Below are positions 47,039 to 57,200 of a stretch of DNA of 64,000 bases, piece after piece (within the stretch, counting starts at the first letter, position 1; the number at the start of each line of letters is the position of its first letter). This DNA comes from JBEKSX01 sp049516635 (lineage in GTDB: Bacteria > Bacteroidota > Ignavibacteria > Tepidaquicellales > OLB5): contig JBEKSX010000001.1 of NCBI GenBank assembly GCA_049516635.1, positions 1-64,000 on the forward strand, given 5' to 3'. The notes under the pieces are model-generated. The model was not told where the DNA came from. It searched no databases and worked only from the letters and a program-made list of their open reading frames with translations. The translations under genes and the position numbers were made by a program.

Positions 47039-48387
47039 TATTGGGAATTTTTTCGGAACCCGTATTTATTGATCTTGTTATATAAAGTAACCCTGTCGAT
47101 CTGGAGCAATTCAGCACTCCTCGAGATATTCCATTCATTTTCCACGAGTATCTTATATATATGCTTTTTCTCCATTGCAGAGAGACTTTTATCGGAATCA
47201 TCGTCTGTGATCTGGCTTACGCTGAACGGAAGATCTTCGAACTTTATTGTATCCGATTTACCTATCACGACTGCTCGTTCAATGGCATTCTCAAGCTCAC
47301 GCACATTACCGGGCCAGGAATAATTAAGCATGAAATTCATAGCTTCGGGGGAAATGCTCTTTATGTTCTTGTTCATTGCAGAAGTGAGCTTGTTAAGGAA
47401 ATAATAAGCAAGCACCGAAATGTCCTCTTTACGTTCTCTCAAGGGTGGAATAAATATTGTAAATACATTCAGACGATAGAATAGATCTTCACGGAACTTC
47501 CCTTCTTTTACAAGCTCTTCTAAAGATTCGTTCGTAGCAGCAATCACCCTGAAATCGCTCGAAATGAGTTCGTTGCCTCCTACCCGGTTAAACTTCTTCG
47601 TTTCAATGACACGAAGCAATTCTATCTGTACCTTTTGAGATACTGAGCCTATCTCATCCAGAAATATGGTACCGCCCTGTGCCATCTCGAACTTACCCTT
47701 TCTTTTGTACTGTGCCCCTGTGAAAGCCCCTTTTTCATGCCCGAAGAGCTCGCTTTCCAGCAAAGATTCTGCAAGAGCTCCGCAGTTGACAACAACTATC
47801 GGGAAATATCTTCTTTTGCTGTTTATGTGTATTGCTTTAGCTATTAACTCTTTCCCGGTGCCGCTTTCTCCCCGGATCATTACGGTCGTATCAGTAGGTG
47901 CTACTGTATTTATCAGGTCGAATATCTTTTTCATCTGTTTGCTTTCACCGGCAAGATTATCAGGCATTATGAGTTCTTTAATCTTTGATTTTAGCTGTAC
48001 ATTCTCGCTCCTCAACTCTCTCTGTTCAAGTGCCTTTTTAACAAGGTGATTCAATTCATCAGGATCGACAGGTTTTGTAACATAATCAAATGCCCCGTCT
48101 TTTAGTGCCTTTATGGCAGATGAAACTGATGCGAAAGCAGTGATCAATATGACAATACTGTCCTTATCGATCTCCTTAATTTTAACCAGGAGGTCTAATC
48201 CGTTCATACCCGGCATTTTCATATCAACGAGCAGGAGATCATATTTATCTTTGGTAAATTTCTTCAATGCCGTTTCAGCATCCTCAGCTGTATCAACGTG
48301 GTATCCTTCTTCTTCAAACCAATGAAAAAGAGAATCCCTTACGATTTTTTCGTCATCAACTATTAATATACTTGCTCTTGAATTCAT
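47038..48387 (-). CDS. Sigma-54-dependent response regulator (NtrC family)
   Basis: A 449-residue transcription activator. A receiver domain (about 1-125) has the phosphoacceptor Asp55 in LLLVDMKMPG and acidic residues at 11-12. An AAA+ domain (about 140-380) has Walker A GESGTGKE and the sigma-54-contacting GAFTGA loop. A Fis-type helix-turn-helix forms the C-terminus (RSAELLQIDRVTLYNKI). It should activate sigma-54 promoters after phosphorylation by the kinase encoded six bases upstream. Target genes are unknown; the downstream archaemetzincin is translationally coupled. Confidence 0.95.
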   Translation of the reverse strand: MNSRASILIVDDEKIVRDSLFHWFEEEGYHVDTAEDAETALKKFTKDKYDLLLVDMKMPGMNGLDLLVKIKEIDKDSIVILITAFASVSSAIKALKDGAFDYVTKPVDPDELNHLVKKALEQRELRSENVQLKSKIKELIMPDNLAGESKQMKKIFDLINTVAPTDTTVMIRGESGTGKELIAKAIHINSKRRYFPIVVVNCGALAESLLESELFGHEKGAFTGAQYKRKGKFEMAQGGTIFLDEIGSVSQKVQIELLRVIETKKFNRVGGNELISSDFRVIAATNESLEELVKEGKFREDLFYRLNVFTIFIPPLRERKEDISVLAYYFLNKLTSAMNKNIKSISPEAMNFMLNYSWPGNVRELENAIERAVVIGKSDTIKFEDLPFSVSQITDDDSDKSLSAMEKKHIYKILVENEWNISRSAELLQIDRVTLYNKINKYGFRKNSQ

Positions 48388-48393
48388 ATTTAT

Positions 48394-49986
48394 TCACTTG
48401 TTGTTTAAATTTATGGGTAAAGTAATTTTGAAAGTTGTACCTTGCTGCGAGGTTTCTTCTACTTCCACATGTCCGTTATGCAGGCTGATAATTCCATAAA
48501 CAACAGATAGCCCGAGTCCCGTTCCTTTAGCAGCTTCTTTTGTTGAGTAGAAAGGCTCGAAGATATGAGATAGATCTTTTTCAGGTATGCCGAAACCCTC
48601 ATCTTTTATACGAATTACAGCAAGATTATTCTCATGCTTTACATCAATGATAATCTGACCTCCATTCGGCATAGATTCTATCGCATTGATCAACAATGAC
48701 ATTAAAGCCTGCTGTATCTTCTGGGAATTACAGTAGATTTCAATCTTTTCAAGGGGGTAATATTTTGTAAGTTTTACATTATTTATTTCAAGATGATGGT
48801 TAATTAGAGTAATGCTTTTATCAATTATCTGGGAGAGATCCGATTTAGTAAACTCATCCGTATCTCTATGAGAAAAGAGGAGGAGATCCTTAACGATCTT
48901 ACCACACCGGGCAGACTCCTCGGCGATTAGGGTCAAAAATTCGATGATTTTTGTATAATCTTTGCCATCCTCAGAAGCTTTGAGTTTTTTTTGTATCAAT
49001 TTACTGTATGTGAGTATACCTTCGAGCGGATTATTAAGTTCATGAGCTACCGTTGCCGATAACTTACCAAGAGATGCAAGACGCTCTATCTGAACCACCT
49101 GGTCGTAAATGTTTTTGAGCTCTTCTGTCTTTTGCTCCACCTTTACATTAAGATTTTCAGACCAATCCTTAATCTCTTTGTATGCCGTATCAAGTTTTCG
49201 AGACATGTCATTGAATTGCCTGGCGATTATACCCAGTTCATCTCTCGATTTTAATGGAATCCTATAGCTAAGGTTCCCTTTACCCACTTCCTCAATTCCT
49301 TTGGAAAGCTTTTTTAAAGGTTTGTTCACGAGCAAGAGGATAAATACACCACTGAACAGAGATATGAAAACTGTAATAATAACAGAATTCAGGATCACCG
49401 TTTTTCGATTAGAGGATATAGTTTCATCTGCCTTCTTCATCGAAATCATTACATCGAGGACTCCCAGCATTTCTAGATTCTTTTGATGAGCGTGACAGTC
49501 GGAATTGTAACAATCAGGTTCATTCTTTATGGGATTAATCAAACCCAGCACTCTTTCTTCTTTAGAAGCATAAAAGAATCGCATTCGTTCATTTGCCGAT
49601 ATATAGCTAGATACCCCACTTTTCCCATGGCAAGCTATGCATGCCTCTGCCTTCATATCAACTGTTTTATTTATTTCCGAAGAATCTGTCGAAAAAATAA
49701 TGGTTCCCATTTTATTATATATCCTGATACCCTTCACACCGGGTTCATCGCCAATTGTCCTTATTATCTGGTAAACATCATTCCTTTTATTGAGAAGCAT
49801 ACTATATCGTGTTGAACGCTTAATTATATCACTGATATTATAAGCATTTTGCTGGTATAATTTAGTGATGTCATTTTCAAGGTAATAGATGGTAATATAG
49901 GTATGCAAGGAAAATATTGCTATCAGTATAAGAGAAGTTACAAGCAGCAGCTTAACGCTTAGTTTATTAAATAATTTCACTTTCAT
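48394..49986 (-). CDS. Sensor histidine kinase with periplasmic haem-c motifs
   Basis: A 530-residue membrane kinase. Helix 1 (about 12-32) and helix 2 (about 197-220) bracket a periplasmic domain that contains a CxxCH haem-c motif (Cys116, Cys119, His120) and a second Cys159-x4-Cys164-His165 motif. A HAMP region (about 220-275), a coiled linker, the HisKA box with HELNNPLEG (His near 315) and an HATPase domain with N, G1 (GFGIPEKDLSHIFEPFYS) and G2 (GTGLGLSVV) boxes follow. It probably senses redox state, oxygen or nitric oxide through haem and phosphorylates the adjacent NtrC-type regulator. Heme attachment is inferred, not shown. Confidence 0.93.
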   Translation of the reverse strand: MKVKLFNKLSVKLLLVTSLILIAIFSLHTYITIYYLENDITKLYQQNAYNISDIIKRSTRYSMLLNKRNDVYQIIRTIGDEPGVKGIRIYNKMGTIIFSTDSSEINKTVDMKAEACIACHGKSGVSSYISANERMRFFYASKEERVLGLINPIKNEPDCYNSDCHAHQKNLEMLGVLDVMISMKKADETISSNRKTVILNSVIITVFISLFSGVFILLLVNKPLKKLSKGIEEVGKGNLSYRIPLKSRDELGIIARQFNDMSRKLDTAYKEIKDWSENLNVKVEQKTEELKNIYDQVVQIERLASLGKLSATVAHELNNPLEGILTYSKLIQKKLKASEDGKDYTKIIEFLTLIAEESARCGKIVKDLLLFSHRDTDEFTKSDLSQIIDKSITLINHHLEINNVKLTKYYPLEKIEIYCNSQKIQQALMSLLINAIESMPNGGQIIIDVKHENNLAVIRIKDEGFGIPEKDLSHIFEPFYSTKEAAKGTGLGLSVVYGIISLHNGHVEVEETSQQGTTFKITLPINLNNK

Positions 49987-50050
49987 AGCTATCGAACCTG
50001 CAATTTATTTAAAATTATTAAGGATTTTAATTAATAACAATCTTATAAAA

Positions 50051-50079
50051 AAACGCAGTCTCATTATTGAACTGCGTTT
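50051..50079 (-). terminator. Terminator between the GcvH-like pair and the sensor kinase
   Basis: AAACGCAGT and ACTGCGTTT form a perfect nine-base-pair stem with an 11-base loop, followed on the minus strand by seven or more T. It ends the GcvH-like transcript, so kinase and regulator probably have their own promoter. Confidence 0.85.
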
Positions 50080-50141
50080 AATTCAAGCTATATGAAGTTT
50101 AATAGGGGTTGGAAGACTGAATTAAGTCTTTATGAAAAAAA

Positions 50142-50879
50142 CTATTTTTTAAAAAAACTATTAATAAGACAGGAATAGTTCTTCTTACCGATTGCTTCAT
50201 ATAAATATCTTACATTCTTACCCCCATCCATTATGGTTACTCCTGTTTCAGGATAAGTTGTAAGATAATTATGCAAAGTATCTTCCATATTGGATAAATT
50301 GATCTCATATTCCGTTTCGCTGTAAGATGCATTCAAAATATCTTCGCGGTCAGCTTCAATCAGACCAAACCATTCATTCGTTAAAAAGTCAAAAGAATCA
50401 AACTCAGATTTGTTAAGAAAGAGAAAAGTTATAGGAGAAGCAATATCGACCGAACCCCACTCTCCCTGGATCTTAAGAAAAGATACACCGCGTTGGACAT
50501 ACCGGTCTCCATTTGTAAGGAAACGAACCGAATTTTGACAGTCAATCAGAATCAACACAGCAGGATTAATGCCTATATAGAAAATATTCCCAAATAGATT
50601 TTTTACGATAAGGTTATTTTTTAAATAATAGTATGGAGGCCTGCGGTACTTAACATCATTCTTCAGCTTTTGTATTATTTTTTTGAAGAAGTCCGCATTC
50701 GGTGAATCATATTGTCCCTCGCCCTGCTTTATGCTCGCCTGGTTTCTCATAACCTGGTCAAATTCGCAATTTTCACAGTCGAAATCTTTATCACAAAGCT
50801 TGTACTCAACCAGATTAGATGACATCCAGATACATTTCAGGTCATCGAATTTCTTATATGGTAGATCCTGTACGCTCAT
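50142..50879 (-). CDS. Degenerate GcvH-like protein with N-terminal four-Cys motif
   Basis: A 245-residue protein without signal peptide. The N-terminus carries Cys16, Cys29, Cys35 and Cys38 in the pattern C-x12-C-x5-C-x2-C (KLCDKDFDCENC), a likely metal or iron-sulfur site. Residues about 90-220 align in plan with the neighbour at 50917: a biotinyl/lipoyl-like beta domain (VSFLKIQGEWGSVDIASPITF) ending in GVTIMDGGKNVRYLYEA. The lysine that carries lipoate in true GcvH is absent. It therefore cannot act in glycine cleavage; a sensing or scaffold role is possible. It begins 37 bases after its partner gene ends. Confidence 0.75.
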   Translation of the reverse strand: MSVQDLPYKKFDDLKCIWMSSNLVEYKLCDKDFDCENCEFDQVMRNQASIKQGEGQYDSPNADFFKKIIQKLKNDVKYRRPPYYYLKNNLIVKNLFGNIFYIGINPAVLILIDCQNSVRFLTNGDRYVQRGVSFLKIQGEWGSVDIASPITFLFLNKSEFDSFDFLTNEWFGLIEADREDILNASYSETEYEINLSNMEDTLHNYLTTYPETGVTIMDGGKNVRYLYEAIGKKNYSCLINSFFKK

Positions 50880-50916
50880 ACTATGTTATTGATACCTGTA
50901 TTAAATTACAAAAATA

Positions 50917-51597
50917 TCAAAATGATAAAAATTCTTCTTCAAATTGCTTCATCCCCTCATCATCGATCTTTGCAAGAGCTCCCTGTATAACATTACCGCC
51001 GTCATACATAGTTACACCGACGGGTTCAGCCCTGAATGCATTCTCGCTTAAAAAATCCTTTAATCTTTTGAACTCATCTTTCATCCAGTTAATAGCAATA
51101 TGGCTCTTCTTCAATGTATTTAAGTTATCTTCCATATTGATAGGAGCTATTACCAGACCCCAGTCTTCATACGGGTCGTTCAAAGCTTTGCCGATTATAT
51201 TTTGATTTACCGATCTTACAATCCCAAAGACAGGAGAACGGAATTTTACAAATTTAGAATCAAATTTACCTTCAAGTATAATATCTCCTTGTTTAACAAA
51301 TCTGTTTTCCGGGACGATCTTTTCTATGGAAATCTTTCCTAAAGCTTTAAGCACAAAATCGTCTACTCCGATCTTCAACAACCCGTTTTCAAATATCTTT
51401 GCCCAGGTATGACCTTTATAAAAGTAATATCCTTCAGGCGCTAATATGCTCTTTTTAGTAAATACGGGGGCAGTAGAAGCCAAAGGTGATCTTGAATACT
51501 TTTCAGTTGCCGCTTTACTAGCTTTTCTATGCTTTATTACAAGAATATCTCCAATAATAAATAGTACTGCTGTAATTAAGACTAATAATGCTATCAT
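50917..51597 (-). CDS. Membrane-anchored GcvH-like protein
   Basis: A 226-residue protein with one N-terminal membrane helix (about 2-21) and a soluble GcvH-like domain (about 55-155; YYFYKGHTWAKIFENG, GLLKIGVDDF, KQGDIILEGKF, RSPVFGIVRSVN, LNDPYEDWGLVI). These match the strands of the glycine-cleavage H protein. However, the ESVKA lipoylation context is missing; Lys111 and Lys115 lie nearby but not in register. The tail EPVGVTMYDGG is shared with the gene at 50142. No GcvP or GcvT is nearby, so a function apart from glycine cleavage is expected. The ribosome site AAAGGAGATTTATC precedes the ATG. Confidence 0.8.
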   Translation of the reverse strand: MIALLVLITAVLFIIGDILVIKHRKASKAATEKYSRSPLASTAPVFTKKSILAPEGYYFYKGHTWAKIFENGLLKIGVDDFVLKALGKISIEKIVPENRFVKQGDIILEGKFDSKFVKFRSPVFGIVRSVNQNIIGKALNDPYEDWGLVIAPINMEDNLNTLKKSHIAINWMKDEFKRLKDFLSENAFRAEPVGVTMYDGGNVIQGALAKIDDEGMKQFEEEFLSF

Positions 51598-52046
51598 GAT
51601 AAATCTCCTTTAAATTATGGTTTACATATATTTATAGCTCAAATCTTGTTCCAAACTTACTGTAATATAATCATTCTTAAACATCTGTTATTCTTATATT
51701 TATATTTAACTTAATAAGCATTTGTATTTCTTAAGATGTATGATGTTTAATATTTTTACATATTTATTTGTGTAATTGCATATTATTGACTTCAATACCA
51801 TTTGAAATTAATGTCATTGATGAATTTTTATACATAATACTGTTGAATAATTTTACACATATATAGGATATTAAATGATTTCTTTTAAAATCTTTGTAGA
51901 ATTTAAAGGTTTAACCAACTACACAAGTAAATTTGGTTTAATTACTATGTTTTTCACATTACTGATATATTTATCCTATGAATCAAAAGACATTATTTAT
52001 TAAATTTGATTTTACTGAATAATATTTCGTTACTGTAAATATTCGA
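51598..52046. other. 449-base divergent intergenic region
   Basis: Highly AT-rich; no gene or RNA recognised. It must hold the promoters of the GcvH-like pair (minus) and the MFS gene (plus). On the minus strand TGGAAC-AAGAT-TTGAG (51640-51654) resembles a sigma-54 -24/-12 element, but both the C of -24 and the GC of -12 are changed, so this is a weak lead only. Confidence 0.45.
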
Positions 52047-53354
52047 GTGGCCAATAATACAACTGTACCTAAAAACAATTATGGCTTAAAATCGATACTT
52101 CGTGCTCTGCACTCACGAAATTACAGATTGTTCTTTTTTGGCCAGGGTATTTCTTTGATTGGCACATGGATGCAGCAAATTGCCATGAGCTGGCTCGTTT
52201 ACCGCCTGACAAATTCAACAGTCCTCCTAGGTGTAGTCGGTTTTGCGAGCCAGATCCCGATTTTCATTTTACCTCCATTTATTGGTGTGTTTGCGGATAG
52301 GTGGAACAAACGCAGATTTGTCATCATTATCCAGTCCCTGGCTATGCTCCAGGCTTTCATACTTGCTTTTCTAATTCTTTCAAATATGATAGAGGTATGG
52401 CACATCATTATATTGGGATTATTTCTTGGTGTGGTAAATTCAATGGATATTCCCGTCAGGCAATCCTTCGTAATTGGGATGGTTGAGAATAAAGAAGATT
52501 TAGGAAATGCGATAGCATTAAACTCTTCCCTGGTCAATGTTGGAAGACTCTTAGGTCCTTCCATAGGAGGAATCTTAATATATATTGTCGGTGAAGGATT
52601 ATGTTTCCTCTTAAACGGAGTGAGTTATATTGCTGTCATAGCAAGTCTTTTTGCTATGAAGATAAAGCCTGTGAAATCAGTGGTGCAGCACCCGAATATA
52701 CTTAGAGGTATTAAAGAAGGATTCACATATTCATTCGGATCAGTTCCTATCCGATCAATTCTATTGCTTCTCACCCTCGTTAGCATCATCGGTATGCCTT
52801 ACCAGCTATTGATGCCCGTATTCGCCCGTGATATTTTGCACGGGACTTCCCAGACACAGGGATTTCTCATGGCGGCTTCAGGCATTGGAGCATTAGGAGG
52901 CTCAATATTCCTCGCTTCAAGAAAGAGTGTAATCGGACTTGGAAAATTAATTTCATCCGCAACAATAATTTTCGGATGCGGGTTAATTTTCTTTTCAGTA
53001 TCACGCCTTGTAATTATTTCACTTATTTTTATGATGATAACGGGATATGGAATGATTGTACAACTCGCATCAAGTAATACAGTTCTGCAAACTATCACAG
53101 ATGACGATAAAAGAGGCCGAGTAATGAGTTTCTACACAATGTCATTCAGAGGGATGTCACCTTTCGGAAGTTTAATGACCGGGATATTAGCTAGCTCGGT
53201 TGGTGCTCCCATAACGTTAACTATCGGAGGTATTTGCTGTATATTGGGCGGATTGTTGTTCGCAAGGAAACTCCCTTCACTGCGGAAGCTGGTAAAACCG
53301 ATTTATATACAAAAGGGTATCTTACCACAAACCGAAGAATCAGCAGCCATGTAA
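52047..53354 (+). CDS. MFS transporter (enterobactin-exporter/MFS_3-like)
   Basis: A 435-residue protein with twelve predicted membrane helices of the major facilitator superfamily. The N-terminal LHSRNYRLFFFGQGISLIGTWMQQIAMSWLVYRLT pattern and the loop motif GVFADRWNKRR (about residues 73-88) are those of the MFS_3/EntS-like group, which exports small molecules including siderophores and drugs. The substrate is unknown. The start is GTG at 52047. It is a single gene, with no operon partner in view. Confidence 0.92.
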   Translation: MANNTTVPKNNYGLKSILRALHSRNYRLFFFGQGISLIGTWMQQIAMSWLVYRLTNSTVLLGVVGFASQIPIFILPPFIGVFADRWNKRRFVIIIQSLAMLQAFILAFLILSNMIEVWHIIILGLFLGVVNSMDIPVRQSFVIGMVENKEDLGNAIALNSSLVNVGRLLGPSIGGILIYIVGEGLCFLLNGVSYIAVIASLFAMKIKPVKSVVQHPNILRGIKEGFTYSFGSVPIRSILLLLTLVSIIGMPYQLLMPVFARDILHGTSQTQGFLMAASGIGALGGSIFLASRKSVIGLGKLISSATIIFGCGLIFFSVSRLVIISLIFMMITGYGMIVQLASSNTVLQTITDDDKRGRVMSFYTMSFRGMSPFGSLMTGILASSVGAPITLTIGGICCILGGLLFARKLPSLRKLVKPIYIQKGILPQTEESAAM

Positions 53355-53562
53355 TTAAAATCTTTACTCATCACAAATCTTACAATTATCACGATAATTG
53401 ATGTCCAGTCATTATCCGATGATCTTGCTTGCATTTCAAGCTGCAATTTTTATTTGCGATACAGATCTCGCTTATAAATAACGGTAATCCTCCTTTACGA
53501 GTCTTGATTGTACACGCAGCGATATGGTTTCGACGGGCAGTAAAGTGCCTGATATAAATTGT

Positions 53563-53769
53563 TTAATCCAGAATTATGACCTGGTTTTTTCTAGGCACGT
53601 AATATACACTCATTCCCCTTACATTATTAATTCTTCTCGGGGTCATATTGAATTGTCCGCTTTGATTAAGAAATTTTTCCAGAGCATTATTTTTCTTTGA
53701 ACGAACATTCTTGAGCGGTTTCTCTCTTTTCATCTGTTCATCGGTAAGATATTGCATATCTTGAAACAT
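53563..53769 (-). CDS. Small hypothetical protein, 68 residues
   Basis: A basic, Asn- and Gln-rich protein of 68 residues starting MFQDMQYLTDEQMKREK. No domain recognised, no signal peptide. It lies 30 bases after the 82-residue frame at 53800, in the same direction, so both may be one transcript. The ribosome site is poor, and it may not be a real gene. Confidence 0.45.
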   Translation of the reverse strand: MFQDMQYLTDEQMKREKPLKNVRSKKNNALEKFLNQSGQFNMTPRRINNVRGMSVYYVPRKNQVIILD

Positions 53770-53799
53770 GAGTATAATTATTATTAAAGAAATAAAAAA

Positions 53800-54048
53800 T
53801 TATTTATTTAAGTTTAAAATCGAATTATCTTCTGACTTAGAATTATCTGCATTTCTGAATCCATGAAATCCGGGATTAAATTTAAAATTTTTTCTTAACA
53901 ATACTTTATATCCGGTGTTATCGTTACTGATACAACCTTCCGGTTTATAAGACCATGTAAAATCAACAGGAATGTCTTCTGTAGTAATAATAAATGAACT
54001 TTTTTTAGATGGTTTCTCTATAATCATTAGGATTTCTCTTTTTTTCAC
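53800..54048 (-). CDS. Small hypothetical protein, 75-82 residues
   Basis: An unrecognised small protein with GTG at 54048, or more probably ATG at 54027 (MIIEKPSKKSS). The sequence is polar, with a FTWSYKPEG segment and a Lys/Asn/Phe-rich C-terminal half. No signal peptide or motif. It lies downstream of the large sensor kinase gene after a 240-base gap and upstream of the 68-residue frame. Confidence 0.45.
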   Translation of the reverse strand: MKKREILMIIEKPSKKSSFIITTEDIPVDFTWSYKPEGCISNDNTGYKVLLRKNFKFNPGFHGFRNADNSKSEDNSILNLNK

Positions 54049-54288
54049 TTTCTTAATAAAGATAGCAATATTTATGCCAAATCTAATAAATCTAAGGGGA
54101 GATGAATAATTATTTAACTCGTTGATATTCAGAAGAATATTACAAAATAATTAGGATTTTGAGCCCTTTCTAAAAGTCAAGAGTGTTAATTGTAGTGAAA
54201 TTGGACAGTCTGAAGGTAAAATGTGGACACGAAAAGTTATGATTCATAACTAACAGAATAACAGTAACCGTATATAGAAAATATTTTA

Positions 54289-57200
54289 TTACTCGAATAT
54301 AATTGTGAATAAAGTACCCTTTGGTCGGGTTATCTGGATTGAACCTCTAATCTGCTCAACTAAAGTAGAGATGAGCTTCAATCCGAACGTACGGGATTCT
54401 GTGATATTGATTTTATCAGGAATACCAATTCCATCGTCTTTGACTTCGAGGGTGTATTTGTTTTGCTTAAGTGTTAACCTGATAAGAATCATTCCTTTCT
54501 TACGTCCTTTAAAGGCGTGTTTATATGAATTCGTTACAAGCTCATTAATAATAAGTCCACATGGTATGGCATTATCGATGGACATAAAAATGTCCTTGGC
54601 TTCAAGGTTGACCTCAACAGCCGGTTTGCTTGTTCCGAAAGACTGCATGATGTAGGCAATTAGTGTTCTTAGATATTCATCGAAATTTATTTTACCCAGA
54701 TTCTTCGATTGATACAGTTTCTGGTGTATGAGAGCCATAGATTGTACACGGTTTTGACTTTCTTTGAACAATTCCAGTGCTCGTTTATCTTTTACATAGG
54801 TTGATTGTAGCTTCAGCAGGCTCGTGATTATCTGAAGATTATTTTTTACCCTGTGATGAATTTCTTTAAGAAGCACCTCTTTTTCAAGAAGCGATTGTTT
54901 TATTTCATCTTCGGATTTCTTCAGCTCGGTAATATCACGTCCCACTGACTGGTATCCAATAATTTTTTTATTCTCATCGAATAAAGCCCTATCGGTCCAT
55001 CTTTGCCATCTTATCTCTTTATCAGGCATCACCATCCTATGTTCGATAGTGGCAACAGGGTTTTGAAAATTAAGAGATTTAAAATGTTTTTCGAACTTTT
55101 GATACTCTTCTTCGGGAATGGTGATATAAAACTTAGTCCCTATCAATTCGTTCTTAGATTTTTTGAAATACCTGCTATAAGCATCATTCACATAAGTCAG
55201 AGTGCCATCCGGCATCCATCGGTAGATCATTTCCGTTTGGTCCTCAACTATGGCGCGGTATCTTGCTTCACTTTCACGAAGAGCTTCTTCAATTACTTTG
55301 CGTTCTGTTATATCTATAGCAGTTCCGAGTACTGCCGGTTTACCATTATAAATTACCTGCGCTGATGAATAATCCACCCATTTTTCGGTTCCCTCTTTTG
55401 TTAAAATCTTCATTTCATATCTTACCGGTTCTTTCTTACCGAGCAGTTTATTGAGCCCTCTTTGTTTTGCGACATCCTTAAAATCGGGATGCGTAAATTC
55501 CCAAAAATTCTCACCTACTATTTCATCAACTTTGTATCCTGTAAGAATTTCAGCATACGGATTAGCATACACGAATCTTTCATCTTGAAAGATGACTATT
55601 TCCGCGGGCATACATTCAGCCACAACACGAAATTTTTCTTCACTTAGTTTGATGAGATCCTCAGCATTTTTAACTTCAGTTACATCCAGTACGAGACTTA
55701 AAATTGCTTTTTGATTCTCGTATTCTATAAGCACTGATGATATTTGTGCCCACCTTTCTTTACCTGACCTGGAAATTATTATAAAATCATAGACAGGATC
55801 TACATATTCTCCTTTCATCTGTGTTATGATTCTTTCTTTTATAACTTTCTTGTAATCGGGACGAACCAAATCAAGAAAGTTCATCTTAAAGAGATCTTTC
55901 GCTTCATAACCGAATATGTGCTCAAAGTACGGATTCACATACACAATTCTTTCTCCTTTTGTAATTACAATTGATGCCTGTATTGCTTCCGTAACAGCAC
56001 GGAATTTCAGCTCACTTTGCTTTAATGCTTCTTCAGCAGCCTTACGCTCACTGATATCAATGCATATCTGGATAACTGCATGTGTGTTTCCGAAAGAATC
56101 AAATTCCGCATACAAATAAGTATCAAGCCAGACAACTTTTTTATTTCGGTTAATAATTCTGTAATCTATTCTCTTGACCCCTTTAAAGTTCTCTTTCCTC
56201 CACTGGTTATAGAATGAAAACACTCTTTCCCTATCTTCAGGATAAATCATATCAATAAGCTCGGTATCGGACAGGGCATTGAATTCATCTTTAGTATATC
56301 CCGATTGCCGTGTGAATTCATCATTAACAAATTCGTAAGTACTGTCTTTCACTAACAAACGTGTTACAGCTAAAGGAGAGTTCTCAGCAAGTTTTCTATA
56401 TTTCTCCTCACTTAATTGTAGTATATCACGTGACTTTTTTTGTTCTGTAATATCGAGGCCATTTCCGAGGACAGCCGGTTTTCCATTCAATTCGAACAAA
56501 GTAACAGTAAAATCAAGCCATTTCTCTTCACCGCTCTTTGTCATTATTTTGGCTTCATATCTATTAATAACTTTTTCCCCGCGGATTCTGGCGAGCCCCC
56601 GGCTCTTCAATATCTCCTTGAAATCTGGGTGGACTACGTCCCAGAATTTCATTTTTTTCACTTCATCGAGTGTATATCCCGTTAATTCTAGCGCGTACTC
56701 ATTCCCATAAAGAAATTTTTCATTCTGAAAGATGTATATCGCGGCAGGGCTAATATCACAAACTGCCCTAAACTTTGCTTCGCTTAAGCGGACTGCTTCT
56801 TCGTATCGCTTTTGTTCGGTGATATCTATGTATAGCTGGTTAATTGCAACCGGATTTCCATTTGTATCCAGATCTGCATAATGATATGTATCAAGCCATA
56901 GTTGTTCGCCGAATTTATTAAATGCCCTGTAAATGATGTGATTTATTTCTTTAAATCCATCTTTCACCCATGTATTATATATATTTGTTAAATTATCAAG
57001 ATCATCCGGATGTATAAGCTCGTTCAGCTGATCTATGGATAGCTGATTAAATTCATCAAGGGTATACCCGGACTGTCTAATAAACTCATCATTTACAATT
57101 TCATACCTTTTGGTTTTTATTGATAATCTCGTTATAGCAATGGGAGCATTATGTGTTAGCTTTCGATATTTTTCTTCGCTATCCCGCAAAGAGAGATCAG

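Noticed and set aside
51640..51654. Sigma-54-like TGGAAC-N5-TTGAG element before the GcvH-like pair
   Set aside because: Both critical positions differ from the consensus; kept only as a weak lead in the intergenic entry.
54180..54240. Sequence with GTGAAATTGGACAGTC and TGTGGACAC, reminiscent of an insertion-sequence end
   Set aside because: No partner terminal repeat, transposase or target duplication can be seen, so there is no support for a mobile element.
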